64,000 nucleotides of DNA from Pseudotabrizicola sp. (GCF_030656345.1 NZ_JAUSNR010000007.1:47365-111364); one strand, 5' to 3'; counted from the first letter of the stretch, positions 41,294 through 50,226 are shown. The notes: generated by a model from the letters alone, not told the origin. Program-made: numbers and translations.

Positions 41294-42984
41294 CCGGCGG
41301 CAACGGGATCGAATTCCGCAAGGAGTTTTTCGCGGATGAGCGCGACGACAATCTGAATGAAGTGGGCAAGCCCACGCGCCGACAGGATATTCCCGGCCAT
41401 GTCACCGGCCGTTCGCCCTTTTATGACGACCACAGGTTCGACGGCCTGCTGCACATCCGCTGCGTGCGCTCGCCCCATCACCACGCCCGCATCCGCCGCA
41501 TCGATACCACTGACGCGGCCCGCATGCCCGGCGTGCGGCGGGTGCTGGTGGGCGCGGATGTGCCGCGCAACCTCAACACCCTGCTGTCGCTGCTGGATTT
41601 CGGCCTCGACGACGAACCGCTGCTGGCCGAAACCAAGGTGGCCTACAAGGGAGAGCCGGTGGCGGCGGTGATCGCCGAGACAGAGGCGCAGGCCCGCGCG
41701 GCGGTGGCACGGGTGCGGGTGGACTGGGAGGTTATGCCCCATGTCCTCGACGTCGAAGAGGCGATCAAGCCGGGGGCCCCCACGGTGTGTGAGGTCTATC
41801 CGACCAACAAGTTCATCTATCACGGCAAGTATGACCACCAGAAGCTGCGGTTCGGCGATGTGGAGGCGGCCTTCGCCCGCGCCGACCACATCGTCGAGGG
41901 GCGCTATCAGATGTCGCCCATCGAACAGGCCCCGATCGAGACCTGCGGTGCCATCGCCGCCCCCGAACAGAACGACCGCTATGTCTGCTATACCTCTACG
42001 CAGGCGCTGTTCTTCTCGCTGGGCACGGCGGCCAAGGTGCTGACCATGCCATCCTCGCGCCTGCATTTCATCGGCGGCACCGTGGGCGGCGGCTTTGGCG
42101 GCAAGGTGGACAGCATCCACGAACCCATCGCGATTCTGGGCGCCATGCTGACCGGGCGGCCCTGCAAGTTCATGTGGGACCGCGAGGAAGAGATGCAGGT
42201 GGGTGCCCCGCGTGGGGCCGAACGCTGGTATCTGAAAGATGCCGTCATGCGCGATGGCCGGATCATCGCGCGCAAGTTCACTGGCTATTTCGACAGCGGC
42301 GCCTATACCCGCCTGTCATCCTACGCGATCATCAAGGGCGTGGGGCACCTGCCGGGCCCCTATACGATCCCGAATGTGCATGCCGATGTCTACTGCGTCT
42401 ATACCAACCGGACGCCTGCGACAGCGATGCGCGGCTTTGGCATCACCGGTGTCGATTTCGCCATCGAAACCCATATGGACAAGGTGGCCGATGTGGTCGG
42501 GATGAACCCGGTCGATCTGCGCATCCTCAATGCGTATCGCGACGGCGACATGAAGGCGCATCGGCGTCTGGCCAAGAACACCGCGCTGATCGAATGCTGT
42601 CAGGTGGTGGCAGACAAGGCCGGCATCGCCCTTACCCCCGCGTCCCGCGCGGCCTCGTCGCTGAAAGACGGCGGGGGAGAGCGGGCCGCGCTGCCATCGC
42701 ATACCGTGACCGATCAGGCGGGCCGGGTTCAGGGGTTTGATACCGGCAGCTATGCCAGAAAGGGCGCGAAACCCGCACCCGAGGCGATGATGCCGCCAGC
42801 CTCCCCCCGCGTGCCCCCCACCCCCATCCCCTTCCCAACAGGGGGAGGGGAGGTGCCGCCGCCGCCGGTCGCCCCCACACCGGCCCCCAAACCGAGCCCC
42901 GCGCAGGCACCCGAAACCACGCCCGCACCCGCCCGCACCGGCGCGTTGCGCTTTTCGTCCCTTTCCGGTTTCAGGAGGCGCTGA
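41290..42984 (+). CDS. Molybdenum hydroxylase large subunit, N-terminal part (separate ORF), with Pro-rich tail
   Basis: DIPGHVTGRSPFYDDHRFDGLLHIRCVRSPHHHARI; GGTVGGGFGGKVD; ATAMRGFGITGVDFAIE; ends in a proline-rich tail. Confidence 0.88.
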   Translation: MTGGNGIEFRKEFFADERDDNLNEVGKPTRRQDIPGHVTGRSPFYDDHRFDGLLHIRCVRSPHHHARIRRIDTTDAARMPGVRRVLVGADVPRNLNTLLSLLDFGLDDEPLLAETKVAYKGEPVAAVIAETEAQARAAVARVRVDWEVMPHVLDVEEAIKPGAPTVCEVYPTNKFIYHGKYDHQKLRFGDVEAAFARADHIVEGRYQMSPIEQAPIETCGAIAAPEQNDRYVCYTSTQALFFSLGTAAKVLTMPSSRLHFIGGTVGGGFGGKVDSIHEPIAILGAMLTGRPCKFMWDREEEMQVGAPRGAERWYLKDAVMRDGRIIARKFTGYFDSGAYTRLSSYAIIKGVGHLPGPYTIPNVHADVYCVYTNRTPATAMRGFGITGVDFAIETHMDKVADVVGMNPVDLRILNAYRDGDMKAHRRLAKNTALIECCQVVADKAGIALTPASRAASSLKDGGGERAALPSHTVTDQAGRVQGFDTGSYARKGAKPAPEAMMPPASPRVPPTPIPFPTGGGEVPPPPVAPTPAPKPSPAQAPETTPAPARTGALRFSSLSGFRRR

Positions 42985-44012
42985 TGACCCTGCACCGTGG
43001 CCGCGGCTTTGCCGCCATCAACTATCCCATCGGCATGAACCTTGGCGGTGACCCGAGTCAGGCGCTGGTCCATTCCAACCCTGACGGCAAGTTCACCGTG
43101 GCCCTGTCGGCCATCGACCTGGGGCAAGGGATGAAATCGGTCACCCGCCAGATTGCGGCCGAAACCCTCGGGGTGCCGGTCGAGGATGTCTATGTCGACA
43201 CCGCCGACAGCGACACCGGCCCGCATGACATGGGGTCTTTCGCCAGCCGCGGCACGCACCGGATGGGCAATGCGGTGATCATGGCCGCACAGGAAGCCCG
43301 AGGCGTGATGCTGGAGGCCGCAGCGGAAGAGCTGGAGGTGGATGCGGCTGACCTTGTTACCGACGGGCGCGGCAACATCCATGTGAAGGGCGCGCCGTCG
43401 CGGTCCATCACCACCATGGCCGCGGCGCAGGCCGCCCAGTTCCGTCAGGGCCGCACCATTGCCGGGCGCGGCATTTTCCTCATCCCGCTGTCCGAGGTCG
43501 ATCCGGATACCGGCGAGATGACCCCGGTGTCGTGCTTCGCCCATGCGGCCCTGCTGGTCGAGATCGAGGTGGATGACGAGACGGGGGAAGTTTCGGTGCT
43601 CGACATGCAGTCGGCTTATGAGGTCGGCCGCGCCCTAAATCCGCGTCTGGTGGAACAGCAGTTGCGCGGCGGTGCCTGGATGGGGATGAGCCATGCGCTG
43701 TGGGAAACCACCGAACCGCATTATCCGTCGCGTGACCATGGGCCGATCGATTTCAACACCTATCTGATGCCCGGCCCCGGTGACCTGGCCCCGCACCACA
43801 TCTCGGTGCTCGAACGCCCCGCGCCCGATGGCCCCTATGGGGGCAAGGGCCCGGGCGAGATGTGCGCCAATCCGGTGCTGCCTGCGGTCGCCAACGCAGT
43901 CTATGACGCGGTGGGCGTGCGTATCGACGATCTGCCGATCACGCCCGAAAAAATCCTGCGCGGGTTGCAGGCCCTCGGCGGTGCCAAACCCCGCAACCGG
44001 CTGGGGCGGTAG
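42984..44012 (+). CDS. Molybdenum hydroxylase large subunit, C-terminal part (separate ORF)
   Basis: SAIDLGQGMKSVTRQIAAETLGVPVEDVYVDTADSDTGPHDMGSFASRGT; GGKGPGEMCANPVLPAVANAVYDAVGVRIDDLPITPEKIL; ATGA overlap with upstream ORF preceded by AGGAGG. Confidence 0.88.
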   Translation: MTLHRGRGFAAINYPIGMNLGGDPSQALVHSNPDGKFTVALSAIDLGQGMKSVTRQIAAETLGVPVEDVYVDTADSDTGPHDMGSFASRGTHRMGNAVIMAAQEARGVMLEAAAEELEVDAADLVTDGRGNIHVKGAPSRSITTMAAAQAAQFRQGRTIAGRGIFLIPLSEVDPDTGEMTPVSCFAHAALLVEIEVDDETGEVSVLDMQSAYEVGRALNPRLVEQQLRGGAWMGMSHALWETTEPHYPSRDHGPIDFNTYLMPGPGDLAPHHISVLERPAPDGPYGGKGPGEMCANPVLPAVANAVYDAVGVRIDDLPITPEKILRGLQALGGAKPRNRLGR

Positions 44013-44016
44013 GCGC

Positions 44017-44898
44017 ATGGTCATCCGCCCCTCCATCCTTGGCATCGACGGGCCGGCTCCGCTGGCGCAATCGCTGCGCGACGCGCAATACATCGCGGAC
44101 GAGGGGCTTTCGACCGCTGCCTATCTGGCGCTTGCCCTTGGCAAACCTTTGTTGCTTGAAGGGGCACCGGGGGTGGGCAAGACCGAAGCTGCCAAGGCGA
44201 TTGCTTCGGTGCTGGGCCGCGAACTGGTGCGGCTGCAATGCTATGAAGGGATCGATTCCGCCGCAGCCCTGTATGACTGGAACTTTCCCCGCCAGATGCT
44301 GGCAATCCGGCAGGCGGGCGACGGCTACATCAACCTTTATGCCGACGACTACCTTCTGGCGCGCCCGATGCTTCAGGCCCTGCAGGCCCCCCGCGACTGT
44401 GTCCTGCTGATCGACGAGATCGACCGCGCGGATCATGAGTTCGAGGCGTTCCTGCTCGAATTCCTGTCCGATTTCACCATATCGATCCCCGAACGCGGCA
44501 CCATCCGCGCGACGGAACCGCCCGTCGTGGTTCTGACCTCCAACCGCACGCGCGAGTTGCACGAGGCCCTGCGCCGCCGCTGTGTTTATCACTGGATCGG
44601 CTATCCCGATCCGTCGCTGGAGGCGCAGATCGTGATGATGCGCGCCTCGACTGTCGCGCAGGATACGGCGCACAGGGTCGTCGCCGCCGTCAACCGCCTG
44701 CGCGCCGAACCGCTGGCCAAGCCGCCCGGCGTGGCCGAAACCGTTGAATGGGCCGAAGCCGCCACGCTGTTGCAGAAACAGGGGGCACCATGGCCCCGGG
44801 CCTTTGCCCGCGCCATCGGCGTGGTTCTGAAGGATCAGGATGATCTGACCTATATCGCTCCCCGCCTCGACGCGCTGTTGCAGGGGACGGCGGCATGA
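44017..44898 (+). CDS. MoxR-family AAA ATPase (CoxD-like)
   Basis: LLEGAPGVGKTEAAKAIASVLG Walker A; LLIDEIDRADHEFEAFLLEFLSD Walker B. Confidence 0.87.
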   Translation: MVIRPSILGIDGPAPLAQSLRDAQYIADEGLSTAAYLALALGKPLLLEGAPGVGKTEAAKAIASVLGRELVRLQCYEGIDSAAALYDWNFPRQMLAIRQAGDGYINLYADDYLLARPMLQALQAPRDCVLLIDEIDRADHEFEAFLLEFLSDFTISIPERGTIRATEPPVVVLTSNRTRELHEALRRRCVYHWIGYPDPSLEAQIVMMRASTVAQDTAHRVVAAVNRLRAEPLAKPPGVAETVEWAEAATLLQKQGAPWPRAFARAIGVVLKDQDDLTYIAPRLDALLQGTAA

Positions 44899-44909
44899 TC
44901 CAACCGATC

Positions 44910-44972
44910 TGCATTTTCAGTCCCGCAAATATCCTCGGGGGGAGGCCGCAGGCCGGGGGGCAGACAACCCCC
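44910..44972. repeat. Dispersed intergenic repeat, copy D (degenerate)
   Basis: GCATTTTCAGTCCCGCAAATATCCTCGGGGGGAGGCCGCAGGCCGGGGGGC between CoxD- and CoxE-like genes. Confidence 0.6.
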
Positions 44973-45001
44973 CTGCACGGGTTGCCACGGGGAGGGCGGC
45001 C

Positions 45002-46111
45002 ATGACGCGCGCCATGCCACTTCCACGCGCTCTTGCCCCCTTTCTCACCTTCGCACAGGTGCTGCGCGGCCATGGCTTTCTGGCCGCGCCAGACCAGACC
45101 CGGACCTTCATTGCCGCCACCGGCCTGCTTGGCCCCGCATCCCTGCGCGACATCCGCCGCGCAGCACACGCGACCTTCGGCCCGCCCCCCGAACGCCACG
45201 CGGAATTCGATGCGCTGTTTGACAAGGTCTTTCTTGGCATGGCTTTTGCCGCCCCCGCGCCGGGCGAGGCCGAAGATCTGCCGACCGCCTATGATGCGGG
45301 CGATGCGGCGCTTTTGCCCGAACCTGAAGACGAAGATCCATCGGGTGCCGAGGCGACGGCCCTTGAACGCCTGACCGCGCGGGCGTTCGCTGAGGATGCG
45401 GATGGCCTGCGCGCCTTTGCCCGCGCGGTGCCACGCGCTTTGCCACGCCGCCGGGCCCGCCGCTTGACCCCGGGCAGGGGCCGTGCCCCTGATCCGTCGC
45501 GCACCTTTCGCGCCATGCTGCGTCATGACGGCGAAATCACCCGCCTGCCACGCCGGACCCGTCAGACCCGGCAGCGGCGCGTGTTGCTGCTGATCGACGT
45601 GTCAGGCTCGATGAAAGCGGGCACCGAAGGCGCGATGCGGCTGAGTCACGCTCTGGTGCAGGCGGGGGAACGGGTGGAGGTCTTTACCCTTGGCACCCGG
45701 TTGACCCGCGTCAGCCGTGCCCTGCGCCACCGCAACCGCGATCAGGCGCTGATACGGGCGGCGGGGCTGGTGGCCGACTGGGACGGCGGCACGCGGCTGG
45801 GTGAGGCGCTGCAGGTCTTCCTCGCCGTGCCACGCTTTGCCGGCTTTGCGCGGGGTGCCTTGGTGGTCGTGCTGTCCGACGGGCTGGAACGCGGCGGGCC
45901 GGAGGCGCTGGTGCAGGCCATGGACCGGATGCGCGGCCTTGCCTGGTCGGTGCTGTGGTTGTCACCGCTGGCCGCCGATCCGGCCTACCGGGTTGAGACC
46001 GGGGCGATGCGGGCGATTGCGCCGATGATCGACCGGCTGGGCAACGGGGCCACCCCGCAGGCCATCGCGGCCGAGATCCTGACTTTCGCAAAGGGAGCAC
46101 GCGCGGCATGA
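45002..46111 (+). CDS. VWA-domain protein (CoxE-like)
   Basis: VLLLIDVSGSMKAGTEGAMRLSHALVQAGERVEVFTLGTRLTRVSRAL. Confidence 0.87.
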   Translation: MTRAMPLPRALAPFLTFAQVLRGHGFLAAPDQTRTFIAATGLLGPASLRDIRRAAHATFGPPPERHAEFDALFDKVFLGMAFAAPAPGEAEDLPTAYDAGDAALLPEPEDEDPSGAEATALERLTARAFAEDADGLRAFARAVPRALPRRRARRLTPGRGRAPDPSRTFRAMLRHDGEITRLPRRTRQTRQRRVLLLIDVSGSMKAGTEGAMRLSHALVQAGERVEVFTLGTRLTRVSRALRHRNRDQALIRAAGLVADWDGGTRLGEALQVFLAVPRFAGFARGALVVVLSDGLERGGPEALVQAMDRMRGLAWSVLWLSPLAADPAYRVETGAMRAIAPMIDRLGNGATPQAIAAEILTFAKGARAA

Positions 46112-46992
46112 GGGTGATCGACGCACATTTCCACGTCTGGCGGCAGGCCGATCTGCCCTGGCTGTCAGGCCCGATGCAGCCGCGTATCTTCGGCCCCTAT
46201 GAGCCGATCCGGCGCGACTATCCGATGACTGAATATCTGGCCGATGCCGTGCCGCAGGGCGTGGAGCGGGCGGTCTATGTGCAGGCCAACTGGCCTGTTG
46301 AAAGGGCTTTGGACGAAGTGGCCTGGCTGGAGGGGCTGGCGCAGGACACCGGCTGGCCGCACGGCATCGTGGCCTTTGCCGACATGACGGTGGCCGATGC
46401 CCGCCCGGCGCTGGACCGCCTGATGCGCTTTCCCCGCCTGCGCGGCATTCGCCAGCAACTGCATTATCACGATAACCCGCTCTATCGCTTTGCCTCGGGG
46501 CCGGACCTTTGCGAGGATAGGGCAGTACAGAAAAACATTGCAACCTTAGGCGGTTACGGCCTGACCTTCGACCTTCAGGTCTTTCCTGCGCAGATGGCCG
46601 GGGCAGCGCGTCTGGCGCAGGCTTGTCCTGCGACGACATTCGTCCTGCAACACGCCGGAATGCTGGAGGATACCACCGATGCCGGACGCGCCGCATGGCG
46701 CGAGGCGATGGCCACGCTGGCCGCCTGCCCGAATGTGGTGGCAAAGCTGTCCGGCTTCGGCACCTTCATCCACCGCAACGATCCGGCCCATATCGGCTGG
46801 CTGATCTCGGAAACCATTGGCCTGTTCGGCGCTGACCGCTGCCTCTGGGGGTCGAACTTCCCCATCGAAAAGCTCTGGACCGGCTATGCCGCGCTGCTGT
46901 CTGCGCACCGCGCGGGGGCTGCTGCCTTCACCCAGTCCGAACAGGACGCGATCTTCTGGAACACCGCAGCCCGGGTCTACCGGCTGACCTGA
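46108..46992 (+). CDS. Amidohydrolase-fold hydrolase (L-fuconolactonase/L-rhamnonolactonase-like family)
   Basis: MRVIDAHFHVWRQADLPWL; LRGIRQQLHYHDNPLYRF; WGSNFPIEKLW. Confidence 0.82.
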   Translation: MRVIDAHFHVWRQADLPWLSGPMQPRIFGPYEPIRRDYPMTEYLADAVPQGVERAVYVQANWPVERALDEVAWLEGLAQDTGWPHGIVAFADMTVADARPALDRLMRFPRLRGIRQQLHYHDNPLYRFASGPDLCEDRAVQKNIATLGGYGLTFDLQVFPAQMAGAARLAQACPATTFVLQHAGMLEDTTDAGRAAWREAMATLAACPNVVAKLSGFGTFIHRNDPAHIGWLISETIGLFGADRCLWGSNFPIEKLWTGYAALLSAHRAGAAAFTQSEQDAIFWNTAARVYRLT

Positions 46993-47011
46993 CACTCAAG
47001 GGAGAACCATC

Positions 47012-47863
47012 ATGGCGCTAGAAATCCGCATCCTCGACTTTGGCGATATCGAGCTGGAATCGTCCTTTCTGGTGCTTGGCCGCGATTGCGGGCGGGTGCG
47101 GCGGGTGCCGGTTTACGGGTTTCTGATCCTTGGCGGACAGTATCCCATCGTCGTCGATACCGGCTACCGCGACAATGCGATCATGGAAACGCTGGGGATG
47201 CGCGGCCTGCAGTTTCACGAGAACATGGTCGAACGGCAACTGGCCAAACACGGCGTCAAGGTGGGTGATGTGCGCTACATCCTGCACACCCATCTGCATA
47301 TCGACCATGCCGGCAAGGATGACTGCTTTCCGATGAACACCACCGTGGTGATCAACCGGCGCGAGCTGGAATATTCTGTATCGGGCCTGATGCACCCGCA
47401 ATATCCCAAGCCCGACATCATCCACCTGATCGAACGCCTGCACCATCCGGGTGCCCTGCGGCTGGAGGATCTGGAAATTTCGGGGCCGGTCGAGCTGATG
47501 CCCGGCGTCGTGCTGGAGGCGGCTGGCGCGCATACCGAAGGGTCGATGAACGTGCATGTGCAGACCGCCGAAGGGCTGGCCACGATCTGCGGCGACGTGA
47601 TCTATGACTTCAATGACCAGGTGATCGAGCCCCTGCGCAGCTTTGGCCCCGAGGAATATCAGGTGACGGGCAATCACAGCGGGTCCAAGCGCGCCGAAAA
47701 AGGGCAGGTGCGCAAGCTGATGTATTCTGGCGCAAAATTCATCCTGCCGGTGCATGACAAGCCCGCAAAGGTCGAGGGCGGGCGCGTCGTGGGGCGGCTC
47801 GACATGGTGGTGCCCGGTCCGGTCAGCCAGTCGGTGCCGCGGCGCGACTGGTTCCCGGCCTGA
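47012..47863 (+). CDS. MBL-fold hydrolase (N-acyl homoserine lactonase family)
   Basis: HTHLHIDHAGKDD zinc motif; GAHTEGSMNVHV; FGPEEYQVTGNHSGSKRAEK. Confidence 0.83.
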   Translation: MALEIRILDFGDIELESSFLVLGRDCGRVRRVPVYGFLILGGQYPIVVDTGYRDNAIMETLGMRGLQFHENMVERQLAKHGVKVGDVRYILHTHLHIDHAGKDDCFPMNTTVVINRRELEYSVSGLMHPQYPKPDIIHLIERLHHPGALRLEDLEISGPVELMPGVVLEAAGAHTEGSMNVHVQTAEGLATICGDVIYDFNDQVIEPLRSFGPEEYQVTGNHSGSKRAEKGQVRKLMYSGAKFILPVHDKPAKVEGGRVVGRLDMVVPGPVSQSVPRRDWFPA

Positions 47864-47873
47864 GGGGGCGGCC

Positions 47874-49427
47874 ATGGCCCATGCAGCCCATGATCCCGCC
47901 TTCCGCCGCCTGATTGACGAACACGCCCCCGTCCGGCAGGCGGGCAGCGGATTCACCTTTACTGAAGGCCCTGTCTGGCATCCGGTGGACCAGTATCTGC
48001 TGTTTTCCGACATGCCGGCCGATGTGCGCCGCCGGCTGGACCGTGCCGGGGTGCGCGAGGTGATGCGCCCGTCGCACAAGGGCAATGGCATGACCTATGA
48101 TGCCGACCTCAACCTGATCGTCTGCGAACATGCGACCAGTTCCGTCGCGCGCTTTCGCCCTGATGGCACGCGCGAGGTACTTTGCAGCCATTTCGAGGGG
48201 CGCGAGCTGAACTCTCCCAACGATCTTTGCGTGAAATCCGATGGCTCGATCTGGTTCACCGACCCGTGGTACGGGCGGATGCCGCATTTCGGGGTAGAGC
48301 GTCCGCGTCAGCTTGGCTGGCAGGGTGTGTTTCGTCTGCCCCCCGGGCACCGCCCCGGCGATGAACCGCAGCTTGTGGTGGATCGGTATACCTTCACACA
48401 GCCGAACGGGCTGTGCTTCTGCCCGGATGAATCGAAGCTCTATGTGAACGACACCGAACAGGCCAGCATCCGTGTCTACCGCGTGCAGCAGGACGGCACC
48501 TTGGCCGATGGCCGCATCTTTGCCAGCGGCATCCGCGACAGCCTTTTGCCGGGCGTGCCGGATGGCATGAAATGCGATGCCGAGGGCAATGTCTGGGTGA
48601 CCGCGCCGGGGGGGCTCTGGGTCTATGCGCCGGACGGGCGGCATCTGGGGCGCGTGTCCCTCCCCGAACTGCCCGCCAACCTGCACTGGGGCGGGCCGGA
48701 CTGGCGCACGCTTTATGTCTGCGCATCCACCAGCGTCTACACGGTCGATGTGAAGGTGGGCCCGCGCGCCGAGCCGTTCATGAAGGCCAAGGCGATGGCG
48801 AAAGCGGCACCTGCGGACGAGGGACTGCGGCTGGACCCGGCGCGCTGTGCGCTGATCATTCAGGACATGCAGAACGATGTCGTGATGGAGGGCGGGGCCT
48901 TTGCCGCATCGGGCAGCCCGGCACATTGCCGCGAACAGGGGGCCATTGGCAACGCCGGGCGGCTGGCGGAACGCGCGCGGGCGCTGGGGATGCCGGTGAT
49001 TCATGTCTGGTTCGTGCGCCGCGCCGACGGGGCCGACATGACCCTGAACGCGCCGCTGTTCGAAGGTGCGGTCGACGCGAATGCGCTGATCGAGGGCACA
49101 TGGGGCGCAGAGCCCGTGCCGGGGCTGGAGGCGAAGCCCGGCGATTACATCGTCACGAAAAACCGCATGAGCGCCTGGGAGGGCACACGGCTGGAGACGA
49201 TTCTGAAAGCCACCGGGCGCGACATCCTTATCGAGACCGGGGCCTGGACCAACATGAGCATCGAACACACAGCACGGACCGGGGCCGACAAGGGATTTGT
49301 CATGGTCATCCCCGAAGACGGATGCAGCACGATGAACGCCGACTGGCATCGCGCCAGCATCGACTACGCGCTGCAGAACGTGGCGCTGGTGACAACGACG
49401 GCAGAGGTAATCTCGGCGCTGGGCTAG
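47874..49427 (+). CDS. Fusion: SMP-30/gluconolactonase domain + isochorismatase-like cysteine hydrolase domain
   Basis: N-half: FTFTEGPVWHPVDQYLLFSDMP, NSPNDLCVKSDGSIWFTDPWYG, QPNGLCFCPDESKLYVNDT; C-half: ALIIQDMQNDVVMEGGAF, VTKNRMSAWEGTRLETILKATGRDILIETGAWTNMSIEHTARTG. Confidence 0.87.
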   Translation: MAHAAHDPAFRRLIDEHAPVRQAGSGFTFTEGPVWHPVDQYLLFSDMPADVRRRLDRAGVREVMRPSHKGNGMTYDADLNLIVCEHATSSVARFRPDGTREVLCSHFEGRELNSPNDLCVKSDGSIWFTDPWYGRMPHFGVERPRQLGWQGVFRLPPGHRPGDEPQLVVDRYTFTQPNGLCFCPDESKLYVNDTEQASIRVYRVQQDGTLADGRIFASGIRDSLLPGVPDGMKCDAEGNVWVTAPGGLWVYAPDGRHLGRVSLPELPANLHWGGPDWRTLYVCASTSVYTVDVKVGPRAEPFMKAKAMAKAAPADEGLRLDPARCALIIQDMQNDVVMEGGAFAASGSPAHCREQGAIGNAGRLAERARALGMPVIHVWFVRRADGADMTLNAPLFEGAVDANALIEGTWGAEPVPGLEAKPGDYIVTKNRMSAWEGTRLETILKATGRDILIETGAWTNMSIEHTARTGADKGFVMVIPEDGCSTMNADWHRASIDYALQNVALVTTTAEVISALG

Positions 49428-49479
49428 GGGCGGGGTCATCAGCGGCGGAAGGTGGTAGCAGATGTCAGGGGCAGGATAC

Positions 49480-50226
49480 ATGAACACATATGATCTGGCC
49501 GGTCAGGTGGCCGTAGTGACCGGCGGCGCACAGGGCATCGGCCTTGCGGTGGCGCGCAGGTTGCATGCGTCGGGCGCGCATGTCTGTCTGTGGGACATGG
49601 ACGCGGACCTTGCCGCCGCCAGTGCCGCAGCGCTGGGCGGGCGGGCCGAAGGCGCGGGCCTTGATGTGACCGATGCCTCGGCCACGCAGGCGCTGGCCGA
49701 TGCCACCTTTGCGCGGCTGGGCCGCCTGGATGTGCTGGTGAATTCAGCCGGGATCGCGGGGTCTAACGGGCCGCTTGAGGCTTATCCGGTCGAAGAATTC
49801 CACCGCATCATCGAGGTGAACCTGCATGGCACATTTCACGCCTGCAGGGCAGTCCTGCCCCATATGCAGGCGCGCGGCTATGGCCGCATTGTCAACATCG
49901 CCTCGGTCGCCGGGAAGGAGGGCAACCCGAACGCGGCCCCCTATTCCGCGTCTAAGGCAGCGGTGATCGCGCTGACCAAAGCGATGGGCAAGGAAAACGC
50001 AGGCACCGACATCGCGGTCAACTGCGTGACCCCGGCAGCGGCCCGCACCCGGATTTTTGATCAGATGAGCCAGTCGCATATTGACTTCATGCTGTCCAAA
50101 ATCCCCCGCGCCCGGTTTCTGGAGGTGGACGAGGCCGCAGCCATGATCGTCTGGATGTGCACGAAAGAAAACTCCTTCACCACCGCAGGCGTGTTCGATC
50201 TTTCAGGCGGTCGCGCAACCTATTGA
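49480..50226 (+). CDS. SDR-family oxidoreductase
   Basis: VAVVTGGAQGIGLAVARRL; NSAGIAG; YSASKAAVIALTKAMGKE. Confidence 0.9.
   Translation: MNTYDLAGQVAVVTGGAQGIGLAVARRLHASGAHVCLWDMDADLAAASAAALGGRAEGAGLDVTDASATQALADATFARLGRLDVLVNSAGIAGSNGPLEAYPVEEFHRIIEVNLHGTFHACRAVLPHMQARGYGRIVNIASVAGKEGNPNAAPYSASKAAVIALTKAMGKENAGTDIAVNCVTPAAARTRIFDQMSQSHIDFMLSKIPRARFLEVDEAAAMIVWMCTKENSFTTAGVFDLSGGRATY

Noticed and set aside
41290-44012. Form I (CO-oxidising) carbon monoxide dehydrogenase
   Set aside because: Lacks the AYRCSFR active-site loop; reads ATAMRGFG, so another molybdenum hydroxylase substrate is more likely
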